Assembly (NCBI GenBank): GCA_035714115.1
Contig: DASTMO010000051.1
Location: 1 to 64,000 of the forward strand
From: CAMAVH01 sp035714115
GTDB lineage: Bacteria; Pseudomonadota; Alphaproteobacteria; SMXQ01
Length of the DNA stretch: 64,000 bases
Direction: 5' to 3'
The notes below the pieces were generated by a model that was given only the letters and a program-made list of their open reading frames with translations, had not been told where the DNA came from and made no database searches. The position numbers were made by a program, and so were the translations under genes. Positions 41,152-50,087 of this stretch are shown here, piece after piece (position 1 is the first letter of the stretch; every line of letters starts with the position of its first letter).

Positions 41152-41260
41152 AACGCGAGGCGTTCCGCCTTGCCCGGAAACGTTTCCCCTGACGTTTCCG
41201 CCGGCTCCTAGGAGCCCAGAGCGCCCGGTGGATCCCCCTCCCACCGGGCGCTCTTCATTT
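41152..41260 (+). ncRNA. Candidate small RNA between lolA and the barrel-protein gene
   Basis: A sigma-70-like promoter (TTGATT at 41118-41123, 16 bases, TATCTA at 41140-41145) would start a transcript near 41152. Within it CGGAAACG and CGTTTCCG (41175-41200) can form a stem, and it ends in a 13-bp terminator hairpin (41219-41253) with TTCATTT. There is no ORF with a ribosome binding site. The terminator is too far (over 200 bases) from lolA to be an obvious end of that gene. Confidence 0.4.
41219..41258 (+). terminator. Strong rho-independent terminator
   Basis: GAGCGCCCGGTGG (41219-41231) pairs perfectly with CCACCGGGCGCTC (41241-41253), loop of nine, followed by TTCATTT. It serves either a candidate small RNA or a long lolA 3' end. 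Confidence 0.85.
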
Positions 41261-41271
41261 CAGGGCGGCGT

Positions 41272-42174
41272 TCAAAACTTAAGATTCAGCCCGAGCGCGA
41301 CGCTGTCGTAGTCGTAGGCCTCGTTCATCGCATAGCGGCTGGCGACGACCAGCAGGCTGGCCTGGTCGGTCAGGCGATAGACCAAGCCGAGGCTCGGCCG
41401 CAGCCAGTCTTCATCGCTGACGCGCCCACTGAGAAAGGTGCGCTCGTCGATCGTGTGATGCCACGCCAGGCTCGCCATGGCGTCGAGCCGCGGCGCGATG
41501 GCGTAGAGCGCGGTGAGCATCGTCGAGGCGACATGGAGATAGGATTGTTGCTCGCGCGGGCTGCCGTCGGCGAAGGACTGGCGGCCTTCGTCATAGCTGT
41601 AAGCGCCGGTGAGCGAGAATTTCCAATCGCCCGCCGGATAAAGCAGCGCGGCGAAAGCGCCGTAGCTCATGATGTCGCCGGACGACTGATCTTGGGGCGA
41701 CGGACCGAAATGATAGATGCCATCGAGCGTGCTGCGCCCGATCGTCGCGCCGACCGCGAGATAAGGCAGCAGCATGGCGCCGCCGCTGAACCGCAAGCCG
41801 GCCTCCGCGATGTCGCCGCGAATCCGCAGATTGCGGTTGCGCAGATCGATGTCCTGGCCGGAATAGCTGAAATCGAGACCGGCGAAACCGCGCGCGCCGA
41901 CGCGCGCGTTCAAGCTCGCAAGGCCAGTCGCGAGGCTGCGTTGCTCGGGCTGGCCCGGCACCTTTGAATTCATGCCGGTCAGCTGATAGCCGAGGCTGGC
42001 GTTCCAGCTATGCAGCGTGTCTTCGGCCTCGACAGGACGCAGCATCTCGAACAGCCGCAGGCTTTCGCGAGGCGCAGGATAAAGATTTGGCTTGAGCAAT
42101 TGGGCTTCGGCCGCTGCGGCGGCGAGCAGCGTCGAAAGCGCGATCGATCCCGCGAGATGCAGCCGAAGTCCCAT
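41272..42174 (-). CDS. Outer-membrane beta-barrel protein, unknown
   Basis: 300 residues. A signal peptide (MGLRLHLAGSIALSTLLAAAAA, cut after AEA) precedes a region of alternating hydrophobic beta strands with frequent Tyr/Trp, ending in ...LGLNLKF: a C-terminal phenylalanine, the usual BAM recognition signal. The pattern resembles the autotransporter or OmpW-sized barrels without a passenger. AAGGGG lies five bases before the ATG at 42174, so the upstream extension to 42261 is not used. No partner genes indicate a substrate. Confidence 0.75.
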   Translation of the reverse strand: MGLRLHLAGSIALSTLLAAAAAEAQLLKPNLYPAPRESLRLFEMLRPVEAEDTLHSWNASLGYQLTGMNSKVPGQPEQRSLATGLASLNARVGARGFAGLDFSYSGQDIDLRNRNLRIRGDIAEAGLRFSGGAMLLPYLAVGATIGRSTLDGIYHFGPSPQDQSSGDIMSYGAFAALLYPAGDWKFSLTGAYSYDEGRQSFADGSPREQQSYLHVASTMLTALYAIAPRLDAMASLAWHHTIDERTFLSGRVSDEDWLRPSLGLVYRLTDQASLLVVASRYAMNEAYDYDSVALGLNLKF

Positions 42175-42334
42175 GCCGTCCCCTTGCGGCTGCGCCCCGC
42201 ATGTTGGGCCGGAGAACAGCGTTTGGCTGCGCTTTATCAGCGGCTTTCGCAGGCAGGACAACGCTTTTGACGCCGCCCCCCTCGAAAGGGCAGGTCAAAA
42301 TTCGGTGAGGAGCGGGCGTTATTTCGGCCAGTCG

Positions 42335-42967
42335 TTATTTCGGGCCCGGCTGGGGAATGCTCATCACCCGCTTGATGAAAGCCGGGCGGGATTTGAGACG
42401 CTCGAACCAAGCCTCGACCTTGGGCAACGCGGGCTTTGCGACGGGTATGGCGAACCAGCGGTTGGCCATGATGCCGAGCGGAATGTCGGCCAGCGAGAAT
42501 TCGCCGGCGAGATAATCGTCCGTGCCGAAGCCGGCCTCGAGGCGCTTGAACATCTGCGCCGCCCGGTCGCCCGCCGCCGCGATCGCCGCCGGATCGCGGT
42601 TCTCGGGACGCACGCGCAGCGTGGTCATGAACAATTCTCCCATCGCGCCGTTCAGCGTGGCGAGCTGCCAGTCCATCCATTTGTTGGCGACGGCGCGGCC
42701 CTCGGGCGTTTTCGGCATCAGCCGGCCGGCGCCGTATTTCTCGTCGATGTAGCGCAGGATGCTGTTCGATTCCCACAGCAGAAACTCGCCGTCCTGCAGG
42801 GTCGGAATCTGGCCGTTGGGATTGAGCAGCAGGTAGCCGGGATCCTTGCTGTTGCGCGGCTGGGTGCCGCCCGTCAGGTCATATTCGAACGGCAGGTCGA
42901 GCTCGTCGCAGGCCCAAGTGACCTTCTGGCAGTTGGAGGAATTCTCATATCCGTAGAGCTTGAGCAT
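42335..42967 (-). CDS. Glutathione S-transferase family protein
   Basis: 210 residues. The thioredoxin-like N-domain begins MLKLYGYENSSNCQKVTWA with the conserved NPNGQIPTLQDGEFLLWESNSI (cis-Pro and Glu-Ser glutathione contacts, ESNSI); the helical C-domain has LAGEFSLADIPLG (N-capping box). Substrate unknown. The start at 42967 is preceded by GGGGAG; the frame extends further but without support. Divergent from the FAH-family gene. Confidence 0.92.
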   Translation of the reverse strand: MLKLYGYENSSNCQKVTWACDELDLPFEYDLTGGTQPRNSKDPGYLLLNPNGQIPTLQDGEFLLWESNSILRYIDEKYGAGRLMPKTPEGRAVANKWMDWQLATLNGAMGELFMTTLRVRPENRDPAAIAAAGDRAAQMFKRLEAGFGTDDYLAGEFSLADIPLGIMANRWFAIPVAKPALPKVEAWFERLKSRPAFIKRVMSIPQPGPK

Positions 42968-43135
42968 GGCCGTTCTCCCCGCGTGTCTCGCCTTGTCGTT
43001 TCGTCGTAGCACGGCGACTCGCTTAGAAAAAGCGCCGCCGCAGAGGCGGCGCGGGCCGTTTTCAAAAGCGCCTCTGGCCGCCGCCGGGCCGGCGGATTAA
43101 TCTGCGCCTCCCCCCGTCTTGTTCCAGGATCCGCC

Positions 43136-43813
43136 GTGACCGATTTCCTGTTCGATCCGCCTGCGACGCCGAGCCTGCCGGTCGCCGGCAGCGCCCAGCG
43201 CTTTCCCGTCGGCACGATCTACGCCTTCAGCGGCACCTACGGGCCGAACCGCTCGGAGCCGGCAGTCTTCACCAAGGCGACCTACACGCTCGCGGCCAAT
43301 GGCGCGGCCGTGCCGCTGCCGAGCCGCACGGCCTTGTTCGAGCCGGAGATCGAGCTGGTGATCGCCATCGGCGCGGCGGCGCGCGCCATCGAGACGGCCA
43401 AGCAGGCGCGCGATTGCGTCTTCGGCTATGCCGTCGGCCTCGATATGACCCGGCGCGACCTGCAGCGCGGCGCGCGCAATGCCGGCCAGCCCTGGGACAT
43501 GGCCAAGACCTTCGACGCCGCCTCGCCGATCGCCACGATCCATCGCGCCGCCGACATCGGCCATCCGCAGAACGGCCTGATCACGCTCGACGTCAACGGC
43601 GAGCGCATGCAGGCCGGCGACCTGGAAGAAATGTCCTGGGCGCCGCTTGATCAAGTCGCGCTGCTCTCCAAATACGTCACCCTGCGCCCCGGAGATCTGA
43701 TCTTCACCGGCACGCCAAAAGGCGAAGCGCAACTGAAAGCCGGCGACACGCTGCTCGGCAGCATCGCCGGCCTCACCGATCTGCGCGTTTCCATCACCGC
43801 CGCCCATTCATAA
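43136..43813 (+). CDS. Fumarylacetoacetate hydrolase (FAH) family protein
   Basis: 225 residues, start codon GTG. FEPEIELVIAIG holds the metal-binding acidic residues (ExE), with GYAVGLDMTRRDLQ and LRPGDLIFTGTPKGE as further family marks. Members hydrolyse or decarboxylate acylpyruvates, such as fumarylpyruvate or 2-hydroxyhepta-2,4-diene-1,7-dioate. The neighbouring GST could recall a maleylpyruvate isomerase/fumarylpyruvate hydrolase pair, but its N-terminus does not match that enzyme well. xthA follows after 15 bases. Confidence 0.88.
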   Translation: MTDFLFDPPATPSLPVAGSAQRFPVGTIYAFSGTYGPNRSEPAVFTKATYTLAANGAAVPLPSRTALFEPEIELVIAIGAAARAIETAKQARDCVFGYAVGLDMTRRDLQRGARNAGQPWDMAKTFDAASPIATIHRAADIGHPQNGLITLDVNGERMQAGDLEEMSWAPLDQVALLSKYVTLRPGDLIFTGTPKGEAQLKAGDTLLGSIAGLTDLRVSITAAHS

Positions 43814-43828
43814 GGATCTCGCCCGCCC

Positions 43829-44623
43829 ATGCCGCTGCGCGTCGCCACCTGGAACGTCAATTCCGTCCGCCTGCGCATGCCGCTGGTGCAGAAGCTGATC
43901 GGCGAGGCGAAGATCGACGTTCTCTGCCTGCAGGAAACCAAGGCGCAAACCAGCGACTTCCCGTTCGACGGGCTCAAGGCGCTCGGCTTCAAACATATCC
44001 ACGCCCATGGCCAGAAGAGCTACAACGGCACCGCGATCCTCTCGCGCGTGCCATTCACGCCGGGCGATCAGACGCGCTGGTGCGACAAGGACGATTGCCG
44101 CCACACCATCGCCGTGCTTGGCGACGGCACCGAGATCCATAACTTCTACGTCCCGGCCGGCGGCGACATTCCCGATCCGGCGCTGAACGTGAAGTTCAAG
44201 CACAAGCTGCAGTTCCTCGACGAGATGAAGAGCTGGTTCGCGGCACGCTCGAACCCGAACAACAAAATGATCGTGGTCGGCGATCTCAACATCGCGCCGC
44301 TCGAAGACGATGTCTGGTCGCACAAGGCGCTGCTGAAAGTCGTCAGCCACACGCCGATCGAGGTGCAGAAGTTCGCCGAGGTGCAGGCCTCGCACCGCTT
44401 CGTCGACGCCATGCGCAAATTCGTGCCGCCGACCGAGAAACTCTACACCTGGTGGAGCTATCGCTCGCCCGACTGGGCCAGCGCCGACAAAGGGCGTCGG
44501 CTCGACCATGTCTGGGTCACCGGCGCGCTCGAAGACCGCTTGAAGGGCATGGACGTGCTGCGCGCCGCGCGCGGCTGGGAGCAGCCCTCCGATCACGTGC
44601 CGGTCGTGGTGACGCTGAAGTAA
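43829..44623 (+). CDS. xthA: Exodeoxyribonuclease III
   Basis: 264 residues. RVATWNVNSVRLR, CLQETK with the metal glutamate, VGDLNIAP, the WWSYRSPDWASADKGRRLDHV segment and the final SDHVPVVV give the full catalytic set of an AP endonuclease/3'-5' exonuclease of base-excision repair. Likely cotranscribed with the FAH gene 15 bases upstream. Converges on the TPR gene with a 13-base gap. Confidence 0.97.
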   Translation: MPLRVATWNVNSVRLRMPLVQKLIGEAKIDVLCLQETKAQTSDFPFDGLKALGFKHIHAHGQKSYNGTAILSRVPFTPGDQTRWCDKDDCRHTIAVLGDGTEIHNFYVPAGGDIPDPALNVKFKHKLQFLDEMKSWFAARSNPNNKMIVVGDLNIAPLEDDVWSHKALLKVVSHTPIEVQKFAEVQASHRFVDAMRKFVPPTEKLYTWWSYRSPDWASADKGRRLDHVWVTGALEDRLKGMDVLRAARGWEQPSDHVPVVVTLK

Positions 44624-44636
44624 TCCTCGAAATAGA

Positions 44637-46580
44637 TCAGCGTGTCCCGGCCAGCTCGCTCTTGGCCAGGTCCAGCTCGTAAAAACCCTGCTGACAGGTG
44701 TCGGCCGCGCGGCGCAGCAAAGCCCGGCCTTCGTCCGCCGCGCCCGCGAGCAGCTTGGCTTGGCTGAGATAGAACACCGATTCGCAAACTTGCCCGTCGA
44801 TCTCGCGCGCCGGTCCGACCTGGGCCGCGGCCTGCATCGCCGCCGCGTCGATCTCGCCGCGGAAGAAACGGATGATCGCGGCCGGCCATTTGGTCATGTC
44901 GATCTGCGGATCGAGCTTCGTCAGGATGCCGCCGTCCGGCGCGCCGCTCTTGCGCCGCGCGAGATAGATCCACAGCGGCGTATAGGGATCTTCCGGGTTC
45001 GCGGCCATCGCCTGCTGAAGATCGTCCAGCGCCGCGCCGTAGCGCTTCAGGATGATACGGGTGAGGCCGCGCGCGCGCAACGAATCCGTATCGCCGAGCT
45101 TGATCGCCTCGTCATAGTTCGTAAGGGCGCGCTCGTACTCGCCGCGAACGCGATAGATCTCGCCGATCCCCGAGATGGATTCGCCGTCGCGCGGATTCTT
45201 CTTCAGCACGGCCAGGTAATCGGCCATCGATCCATCGAGATCATGGCCGTAATAGCGCGCGGCAGCGCGACGCCGCAGCAGCGACTCCGTTTCTCCAGCC
45301 GTTTTCATGACTTCGGTCAGGTCGGCCGCCGCTTCGAGATATCGGGAGTCGCGCGCATAGGCGCGCGCGCGATGAAAATAATACTCCGCTTGCGGATCGA
45401 TCTCGATGGCGCGCGTCAAAGCGGCGATGGCCGTCGGAATATTGTTCGCCATGTAGTAGGCATTGCCGCAGACCGAGTAGGCCGCGGCATATTCGGGGTC
45501 GAGCTTGACCGCTTGCGAGCAGTCGGCGAGCGCGCCTGCGACATCGTCCGTTTCGAGTTTGAGCAGGGCGCGGTTATAGAGCGCGTCGATATCGTTCGGA
45601 TCCTGACGCAGCGCCTCATCGAAATCGGCGCGGGCGCGTTTTACATCGCCCTTCTCGGCGTAGATGAGGCCGCGATTGACGATGGCGCCGACGAAACGCG
45701 GGTCGCTGGCGATCGCGCGATCGATATAGCTCAAGGCTTGGTCGAGCCGGCCGATTTGCGAATAGAGAAAACCGAGATTGCCGAGCGCGAGGCTGTCTTC
45801 TGGATCGAGTTCGATGGCGCGGCCAAAATCCGCCGCGGCAGCGGCCTTGTCGCCCATCTTCAAACGCGTGATCCCGCGCCTGGCCATAGCGCGCGCGTAA
45901 TCGGGCTCGATCTGCAATGCGGCGTCGAAATCGGCGAGCGCCTTGTCGTATTGCCGCTGATCGCTATAGACGGCGGCGCGATTGACGTAAGCCCGCGCAA
46001 GTTTCGGATCGCGGCGCAGCGCTTCGTCGTGATCTCGCAAAGCGGCGTCCAGGTCGCCTTGGCCCGCCCGGATGTTGCCGCGAAGGGTGTAAGCCATCGT
46101 CAAGCTGGGGTCGATGCGCAGCGCGCGATCGTAATCCGCCAGCGCCTCCGCAAGCTTGTCGCGCTTGCTGTAGTAATTTGCGCGATTGACATAGGCCAGA
46201 GCCAAGCGCGGATCGAGCCGGATCGCCTCGTTGAAGTCGGCGAGCGCGAGGCCGTCTTCGCCCCTGGTCAAACGCAACGCGCCGCGATTGGCGAAGGCGG
46301 GCGCATAATCGGTATTGAGGCCAATGGCGCGATCATATTCGGCGATGGCGGCGTCGAAATCGCCTTTGGCGTCGAACGAGACGGCACGGTTGTAATGGGC
46401 GAAGGCACGGTCTCTGGTGCCATAGCCTTGCGTGGCAAGCACCGCGGCGCAGGCTGCGATGCGGCGGTCGGCGCCGATCGACTCGTCGCCGCATAGCATG
46501 AAGTCGGCCGAGGGTTGCGCCGATGCCGTGCCGGCGAAAAGGCACATGGCGGCCAAGCCGACCAATGACGCGCGACGCAT
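44637..46580 (-). CDS. Exported protein of about fourteen TPR repeats
   Basis: 647 residues: a signal peptide (cut near GTASA-QP), a short cysteine-containing region (FMLCGDESIGADRRIAAC) and then consecutive TPRs of the type AIAEYDRAIGLNTDYAPAFANRG up to about residue 560; the C-terminal 80 residues are non-repeat. Such repeats scaffold protein complexes, probably in the periplasm here. The conserved AFxNRG pattern is typical of Sel1-free tandem TPR proteins. It lies 49 bases after the response-regulator gene on the same strand, so may be its cotranscribed partner. Confidence 0.85.
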   Translation of the reverse strand: MRRASLVGLAAMCLFAGTASAQPSADFMLCGDESIGADRRIAACAAVLATQGYGTRDRAFAHYNRAVSFDAKGDFDAAIAEYDRAIGLNTDYAPAFANRGALRLTRGEDGLALADFNEAIRLDPRLALAYVNRANYYSKRDKLAEALADYDRALRIDPSLTMAYTLRGNIRAGQGDLDAALRDHDEALRRDPKLARAYVNRAAVYSDQRQYDKALADFDAALQIEPDYARAMARRGITRLKMGDKAAAAADFGRAIELDPEDSLALGNLGFLYSQIGRLDQALSYIDRAIASDPRFVGAIVNRGLIYAEKGDVKRARADFDEALRQDPNDIDALYNRALLKLETDDVAGALADCSQAVKLDPEYAAAYSVCGNAYYMANNIPTAIAALTRAIEIDPQAEYYFHRARAYARDSRYLEAAADLTEVMKTAGETESLLRRRAAARYYGHDLDGSMADYLAVLKKNPRDGESISGIGEIYRVRGEYERALTNYDEAIKLGDTDSLRARGLTRIILKRYGAALDDLQQAMAANPEDPYTPLWIYLARRKSGAPDGGILTKLDPQIDMTKWPAAIIRFFRGEIDAAAMQAAAQVGPAREIDGQVCESVFYLSQAKLLAGAADEGRALLRRAADTCQQGFYELDLAKSELAGTR

Positions 46581-46629
46581 CGCTCTCCCCCGAAAGCCGT
46601 CGATGATTTGCGCCGATTATAGCCGCGCG

Positions 46630-47337
46630 TTAAGGCGCGAGTCTGTAGCCGCCGCGTTCGGTCAGCAGGATCTCGGCGGCGGCCGGATCGCGCTCGATTT
46701 TTTGGCGCAGGCGATAGATATGCGTCTCCAGCGTGTGCGTGGTGACGCCGGCGTTGTAGCCCCAGACCTCGCCGAGCAGGGTCTCGCGACCGACGACATG
46801 ATCCTTGGCGCGGTAGAGATATTTCAGGATCGCCGTTTCCTTCTCGGTCAGGCGGACCTTCTTCTTGCCGTCGGCGGCCTGCAGCAGTTTCGCCGAGGGG
46901 CGGAAGCTGTAAGGCCCGATGGTGAAGACGGCATCCTCGCTCTGCTCGTGCGTGCGCAGCTGGGCGCGCAAGCGGGCGAGCAACACGCCGAGGCGGAAGG
47001 GCTTGGTGATGTAGTCGTTGGCGCCCGAATCGAGGCCGAGGATCGTGTCGGCTTCCGAATCGGCGCCGGTCAGCATGACGATGGGGCATTTGACGCCCGA
47101 GCGGCGCATCAGCCGGCAGACCTCGCGCCCATCCATGTCGGGCAGGCCGACATCGAGGATGATGGCGTCGAAATAGTCGGTCTTGACGATTTCCAACGCC
47201 TTGGCCGCCGTATCGGCTTCCACGGTCTGGAATTCTTCATGCAGCTGCAATTGCTCTGCGAGCGCGGTGCGCAGGTCGGTGTCGTCGTCCACCAGGAAGA
47301 TGCGCTTGCCGGTCTTGGCGCCGTTGGTCTCGTTCAT
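46630..47337 (-). CDS. OmpR/PhoB-type response regulator
   Basis: 235 residues. Receiver domain: FLVDDDTDLR, phospho-acceptor ILDVGLPDMDG, switch MLTGADSE and KPFRLGVLLARL. Winged-helix output: VRLTEKETAILKYLYRA, THTLETHIYRLRQKIE and LLTERGGYRLAP. No cognate kinase is adjacent; the exported TPR protein follows. ATG 47337 is chosen because homology begins there; the frame extends to 47385. Confidence 0.92.
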   Translation of the reverse strand: MNETNGAKTGKRIFLVDDDTDLRTALAEQLQLHEEFQTVEADTAAKALEIVKTDYFDAIILDVGLPDMDGREVCRLMRRSGVKCPIVMLTGADSEADTILGLDSGANDYITKPFRLGVLLARLRAQLRTHEQSEDAVFTIGPYSFRPSAKLLQAADGKKKVRLTEKETAILKYLYRAKDHVVGRETLLGEVWGYNAGVTTHTLETHIYRLRQKIERDPAAAEILLTERGGYRLAP

Positions 47338-47604
47338 AAGCGGAAGTTCCGATGGAAAAAGGGCGGTATTATGGCGGCGCAGCATAGCCGATGAGCCTGG
47401 CGGCGCAATCGGCGCAGGGAAGACGGACGGTCACCTTTCGGTGACGGGGTACGCGCATTTCCCCCAGGCGGATCAGCCCTTTAGACGATTGGGACAGGGC
47501 GCCGGCAGGGGTGGCCAGCCCGCCCGCCCCATGATAATCAAACGGGATCATCCAACGCGGCGGCCCTACCCGCCGCGCCTCTGTCGCCCCATATTCTTCC
47601 AACT

Positions 47605-48747
47605 ATGGCCCTTCGCACCCCCTCTGTCGCGCCGAACACCCCGTTGAGCGATGTCGCGGAGCCGCTGATCGCCGTCGATCGCGCGCTTGCCGATCTGCGC
47701 CGCGGCCGCATGATCGCGGTGACGGCTGCTGAAGGCGCGCTCCTGGTGCAAGCCGCCGAAGCGGTGACGCCGCAGAGCCTGGCGCGCATCGCCGAGCTTG
47801 GCGCCGGCGCGCCGCTGCTCGCACTGACGGAACGGCGCGCCCATGCGGTCGGCCTCACAACGGCGAAGGACGCTAAGGTCGTCACCCTGGAGATCGCCGA
47901 CGGCACGCCGGCGCAAGCCGTGCGCGATATCGCCGATCCGGCATCCGACATCACCTTCCGTCTGCCGCCGCCGCGCGACCTCGCCGCCGCTCTCCTGTCC
48001 TGTGCCGTCGCCGCGCTGCATCTGACCAAGCTGGCGCGCTTGCTGCCGACCGCGCTCATCGCGCCGCTTGCCGCGAAAGAGCTCGCCGCCGTCATCGAGG
48101 CCAACGATCTGCTCGCCGTCAGCGCCGCCGATGTCGACGATTACGACACGCGCGCCGCGCGCAGCCTGAAGCCCGTGAGCCAAGCGCGCGTGCCGCTGTT
48201 CGACGCCGAGAACGCGCGCATCGTCGCCTATCGCCCGAGCGACGGCGGCATCGAGCATCTCGCCATCGTCATCGGCGAGCCCAAGGCCGACCAGCCGGTG
48301 CTGATCCGTCTGCATTCGGAATGTTTCACCGGCGACCTGCTCGGGTCTTTGCGTTGCGACTGCGGCGATCAATTGCGCGGCGCCATCGCCGCGATCTCCG
48401 AAGCGGGCAGCGGCGTGCTCCTGTATCTCGCGCAGGAAGGTCGCGGCATCGGCCTCGTCAACAAGCTGCGCGCCTATCAATTGCAGGACGGCGGCGCCGA
48501 CACTATCGACGCCAACGAGCAGCTCGGCTTCGACGCCGACGAGCGGCTCTACCTGCCTGCGGCGCAGATGCTGCGCGACATGGGCTTCTCGCGTGTGCGC
48601 CTGCTCACCAACAATCCCGAGAAGGTCGCAGCGCTGCAGGCCTGCGGCATCGAAGTGGTCGAGCGTGTGCCTCACGCCTTCCCCGCCACCCAACACAACA
48701 AGGCCTATCTCGAGACCAAGGCCAAGCGCAGCGGCCACCTCTTCTAA
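47605..48747 (+). CDS. ribA: GTP cyclohydrolase II with a degenerate RibB-like N-terminal domain
   Basis: 380 residues. Residues from about 185 form a complete cyclohydrolase II: zinc site HSECFTGDLLGSLRCDCG (three Cys), QEGRGIGLVNKLRAYQLQD and LLTNNPEKVAAL. It opens GTP to the first riboflavin precursor. The first 180 residues occupy the place of DHBP synthase (RibB) in RibBA proteins but lack its acidic metal/substrate signature (the DDExRENEGD motif is replaced by VTAAEGALLVQAAE), so this half should be inactive and a separate RibB is needed. Such degenerate halves are known in alphaproteobacteria; their function is not clear. Confidence 0.92.
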   Translation: MALRTPSVAPNTPLSDVAEPLIAVDRALADLRRGRMIAVTAAEGALLVQAAEAVTPQSLARIAELGAGAPLLALTERRAHAVGLTTAKDAKVVTLEIADGTPAQAVRDIADPASDITFRLPPPRDLAAALLSCAVAALHLTKLARLLPTALIAPLAAKELAAVIEANDLLAVSAADVDDYDTRAARSLKPVSQARVPLFDAENARIVAYRPSDGGIEHLAIVIGEPKADQPVLIRLHSECFTGDLLGSLRCDCGDQLRGAIAAISEAGSGVLLYLAQEGRGIGLVNKLRAYQLQDGGADTIDANEQLGFDADERLYLPAAQMLRDMGFSRVRLLTNNPEKVAALQACGIEVVERVPHAFPATQHNKAYLETKAKRSGHLF

Positions 48748-48906
48748 TTCTCCGCTTCATACGGCGGGGCCGAAATTCGGCAAAAACTGCCGGGCCGAGC
48801 CTGCCGAGTGGCTGGAATGGCCTGCCGCTCGGCCTGATTAACCAACTGATTTATATAAATATTCTCCTTGGCCCCGGACTTGCTCCTGATCTCGGCAAGG
48901 AGAACC

Positions 48907-50010
48907 ATGTCCAGCCTCAACCTCGCCAGCCTGCCCCCCGCAGGCGCCCCGATCCACCCATCCAGCGGCGCGCCAGCCGATGCTCCGCGGCGCGCGCCGG
49001 CGGCCGACCTGTCGGCGCCGCCGGAGGCGACGGCCGAGGCGAAGGATGAGCGCGGTTTCTTCGATCGCATATGGGGCAAGGACGGCTTCAGCTTCGGCGC
49101 CCTGATCGACATCATCAATCCGCTGCAGCACATCCCCGTCGTCGGCACGGTCTATCGCGCCATCACCGGCGACACGATCGGCCCGGCCTCACGCATCGCC
49201 GGCGGCACCTTGTTCGGCGGCGTGATCGGCCTGATCGCATCGAGCATCGACACCGCGGTGAAAGAGGAAACCGGCCGCGACATCGGTCAGCATGTCCTTG
49301 CCATGCGCGACGACGACGGCGTGAAACGCGACGTGACGACGCCGACCGGCCGGCCCGAGCGCGACAGCGTGCTCTATGCCGGCGATTTCACGCCGCGCGA
49401 TTCCATCGCCCTGCCCATTCCCGCGCCGGCAACGATGCTGGCGCAAGCCGAGCCTGCCGCGCCAGCCGCAAGCGCGCCGCAGCAAGCGGCGGCATCCGCC
49501 ATTTCCCCGGCTGCTATTTCCGGGGCCGCTGTCCCTCAAGCCGCCCCGCAGCTTGCGAGCGCGCCCGCGCAAAGCGCGATGCGCGCCTCGTCGGTGCAGC
49601 ATGAAGCGGCGAACGGCGTCGGCGGCGCGCCCGTGCCGCTCTCCAGCAACGTCAGCCGCGGCATGCGCGGCGCCAACTTGCCGACGCCGCAAAGCCTCGC
49701 TGCCGATCCGGCGCTGCTGCGCCAGATGCAGACCACGCGCGGACCAAGCAACGCGATCCGCGCCAAAAGCGAAGCCGCCGCCGGCCCGGTGCCGAGCTTT
49801 CTCGATTACACGCCGAAGAACGCGGCGCTGCGCAGCGTCGATGCCGATGCGCCAGCTGAGACGACCGCGAACAACAAAGTGCAGCCGGTCTCGGCCGCCG
49901 CCGTGCCGGAAGTGCCGGCAGACCTGATCAGCCGCATGAACATGGCGTTGGAGAAATACCAGACCATGCAGCGGGTGACCGACCGTCCCGCCGTGAATAT
50001 CGCGCAATGA
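48907..50010 (+). CDS. Hypothetical protein with one conserved hydrophobic segment
   Basis: 367 residues. After a Pro/Ala-rich start comes a compact region (about 40-130) with WGKDGFSFGALIDIINPLQH, PVVGTVYRAITGD and a Gly-rich hydrophobic segment AGGTLFGGVIGLIASSID that could enter a membrane. The rest is a low-complexity Ala/Pro-rich tail with short charged stretches. I recall similar proteins in Rhodospirillales but no assigned family or function. AAGGAG lies four bases before the ATG at 48907; an AT-rich segment (TTTATATAAATATT near 48850) precedes it and may be its promoter. Confidence 0.65.
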   Translation: MSSLNLASLPPAGAPIHPSSGAPADAPRRAPAADLSAPPEATAEAKDERGFFDRIWGKDGFSFGALIDIINPLQHIPVVGTVYRAITGDTIGPASRIAGGTLFGGVIGLIASSIDTAVKEETGRDIGQHVLAMRDDDGVKRDVTTPTGRPERDSVLYAGDFTPRDSIALPIPAPATMLAQAEPAAPAASAPQQAAASAISPAAISGAAVPQAAPQLASAPAQSAMRASSVQHEAANGVGGAPVPLSSNVSRGMRGANLPTPQSLAADPALLRQMQTTRGPSNAIRAKSEAAAGPVPSFLDYTPKNAALRSVDADAPAETTANNKVQPVSAAAVPEVPADLISRMNMALEKYQTMQRVTDRPAVNIAQ

Positions 50011-50015
50011 TCCAC

Positions 50016-50062
50016 GGGGGCTTACGCCATGGGGGCTGACGCCAGGGGGGGGCTGACGAAGG
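50016..50062 (+). repeat. Three tandem 15-bp repeats in an intergenic gap
   Basis: Units of GGGGGCTGACGCCAT type at 50016, 50031 and 50046 with few differences. Together with the 12-bp palindrome CGCTATATAGCG (50073-50084) they fill the space before the L,D-transpeptidase start codon at 50088 and may be its control region. Confidence 0.6.
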
Positions 50063-50087
50063 TCGGCCCGCTCGCTATATAGCGATC

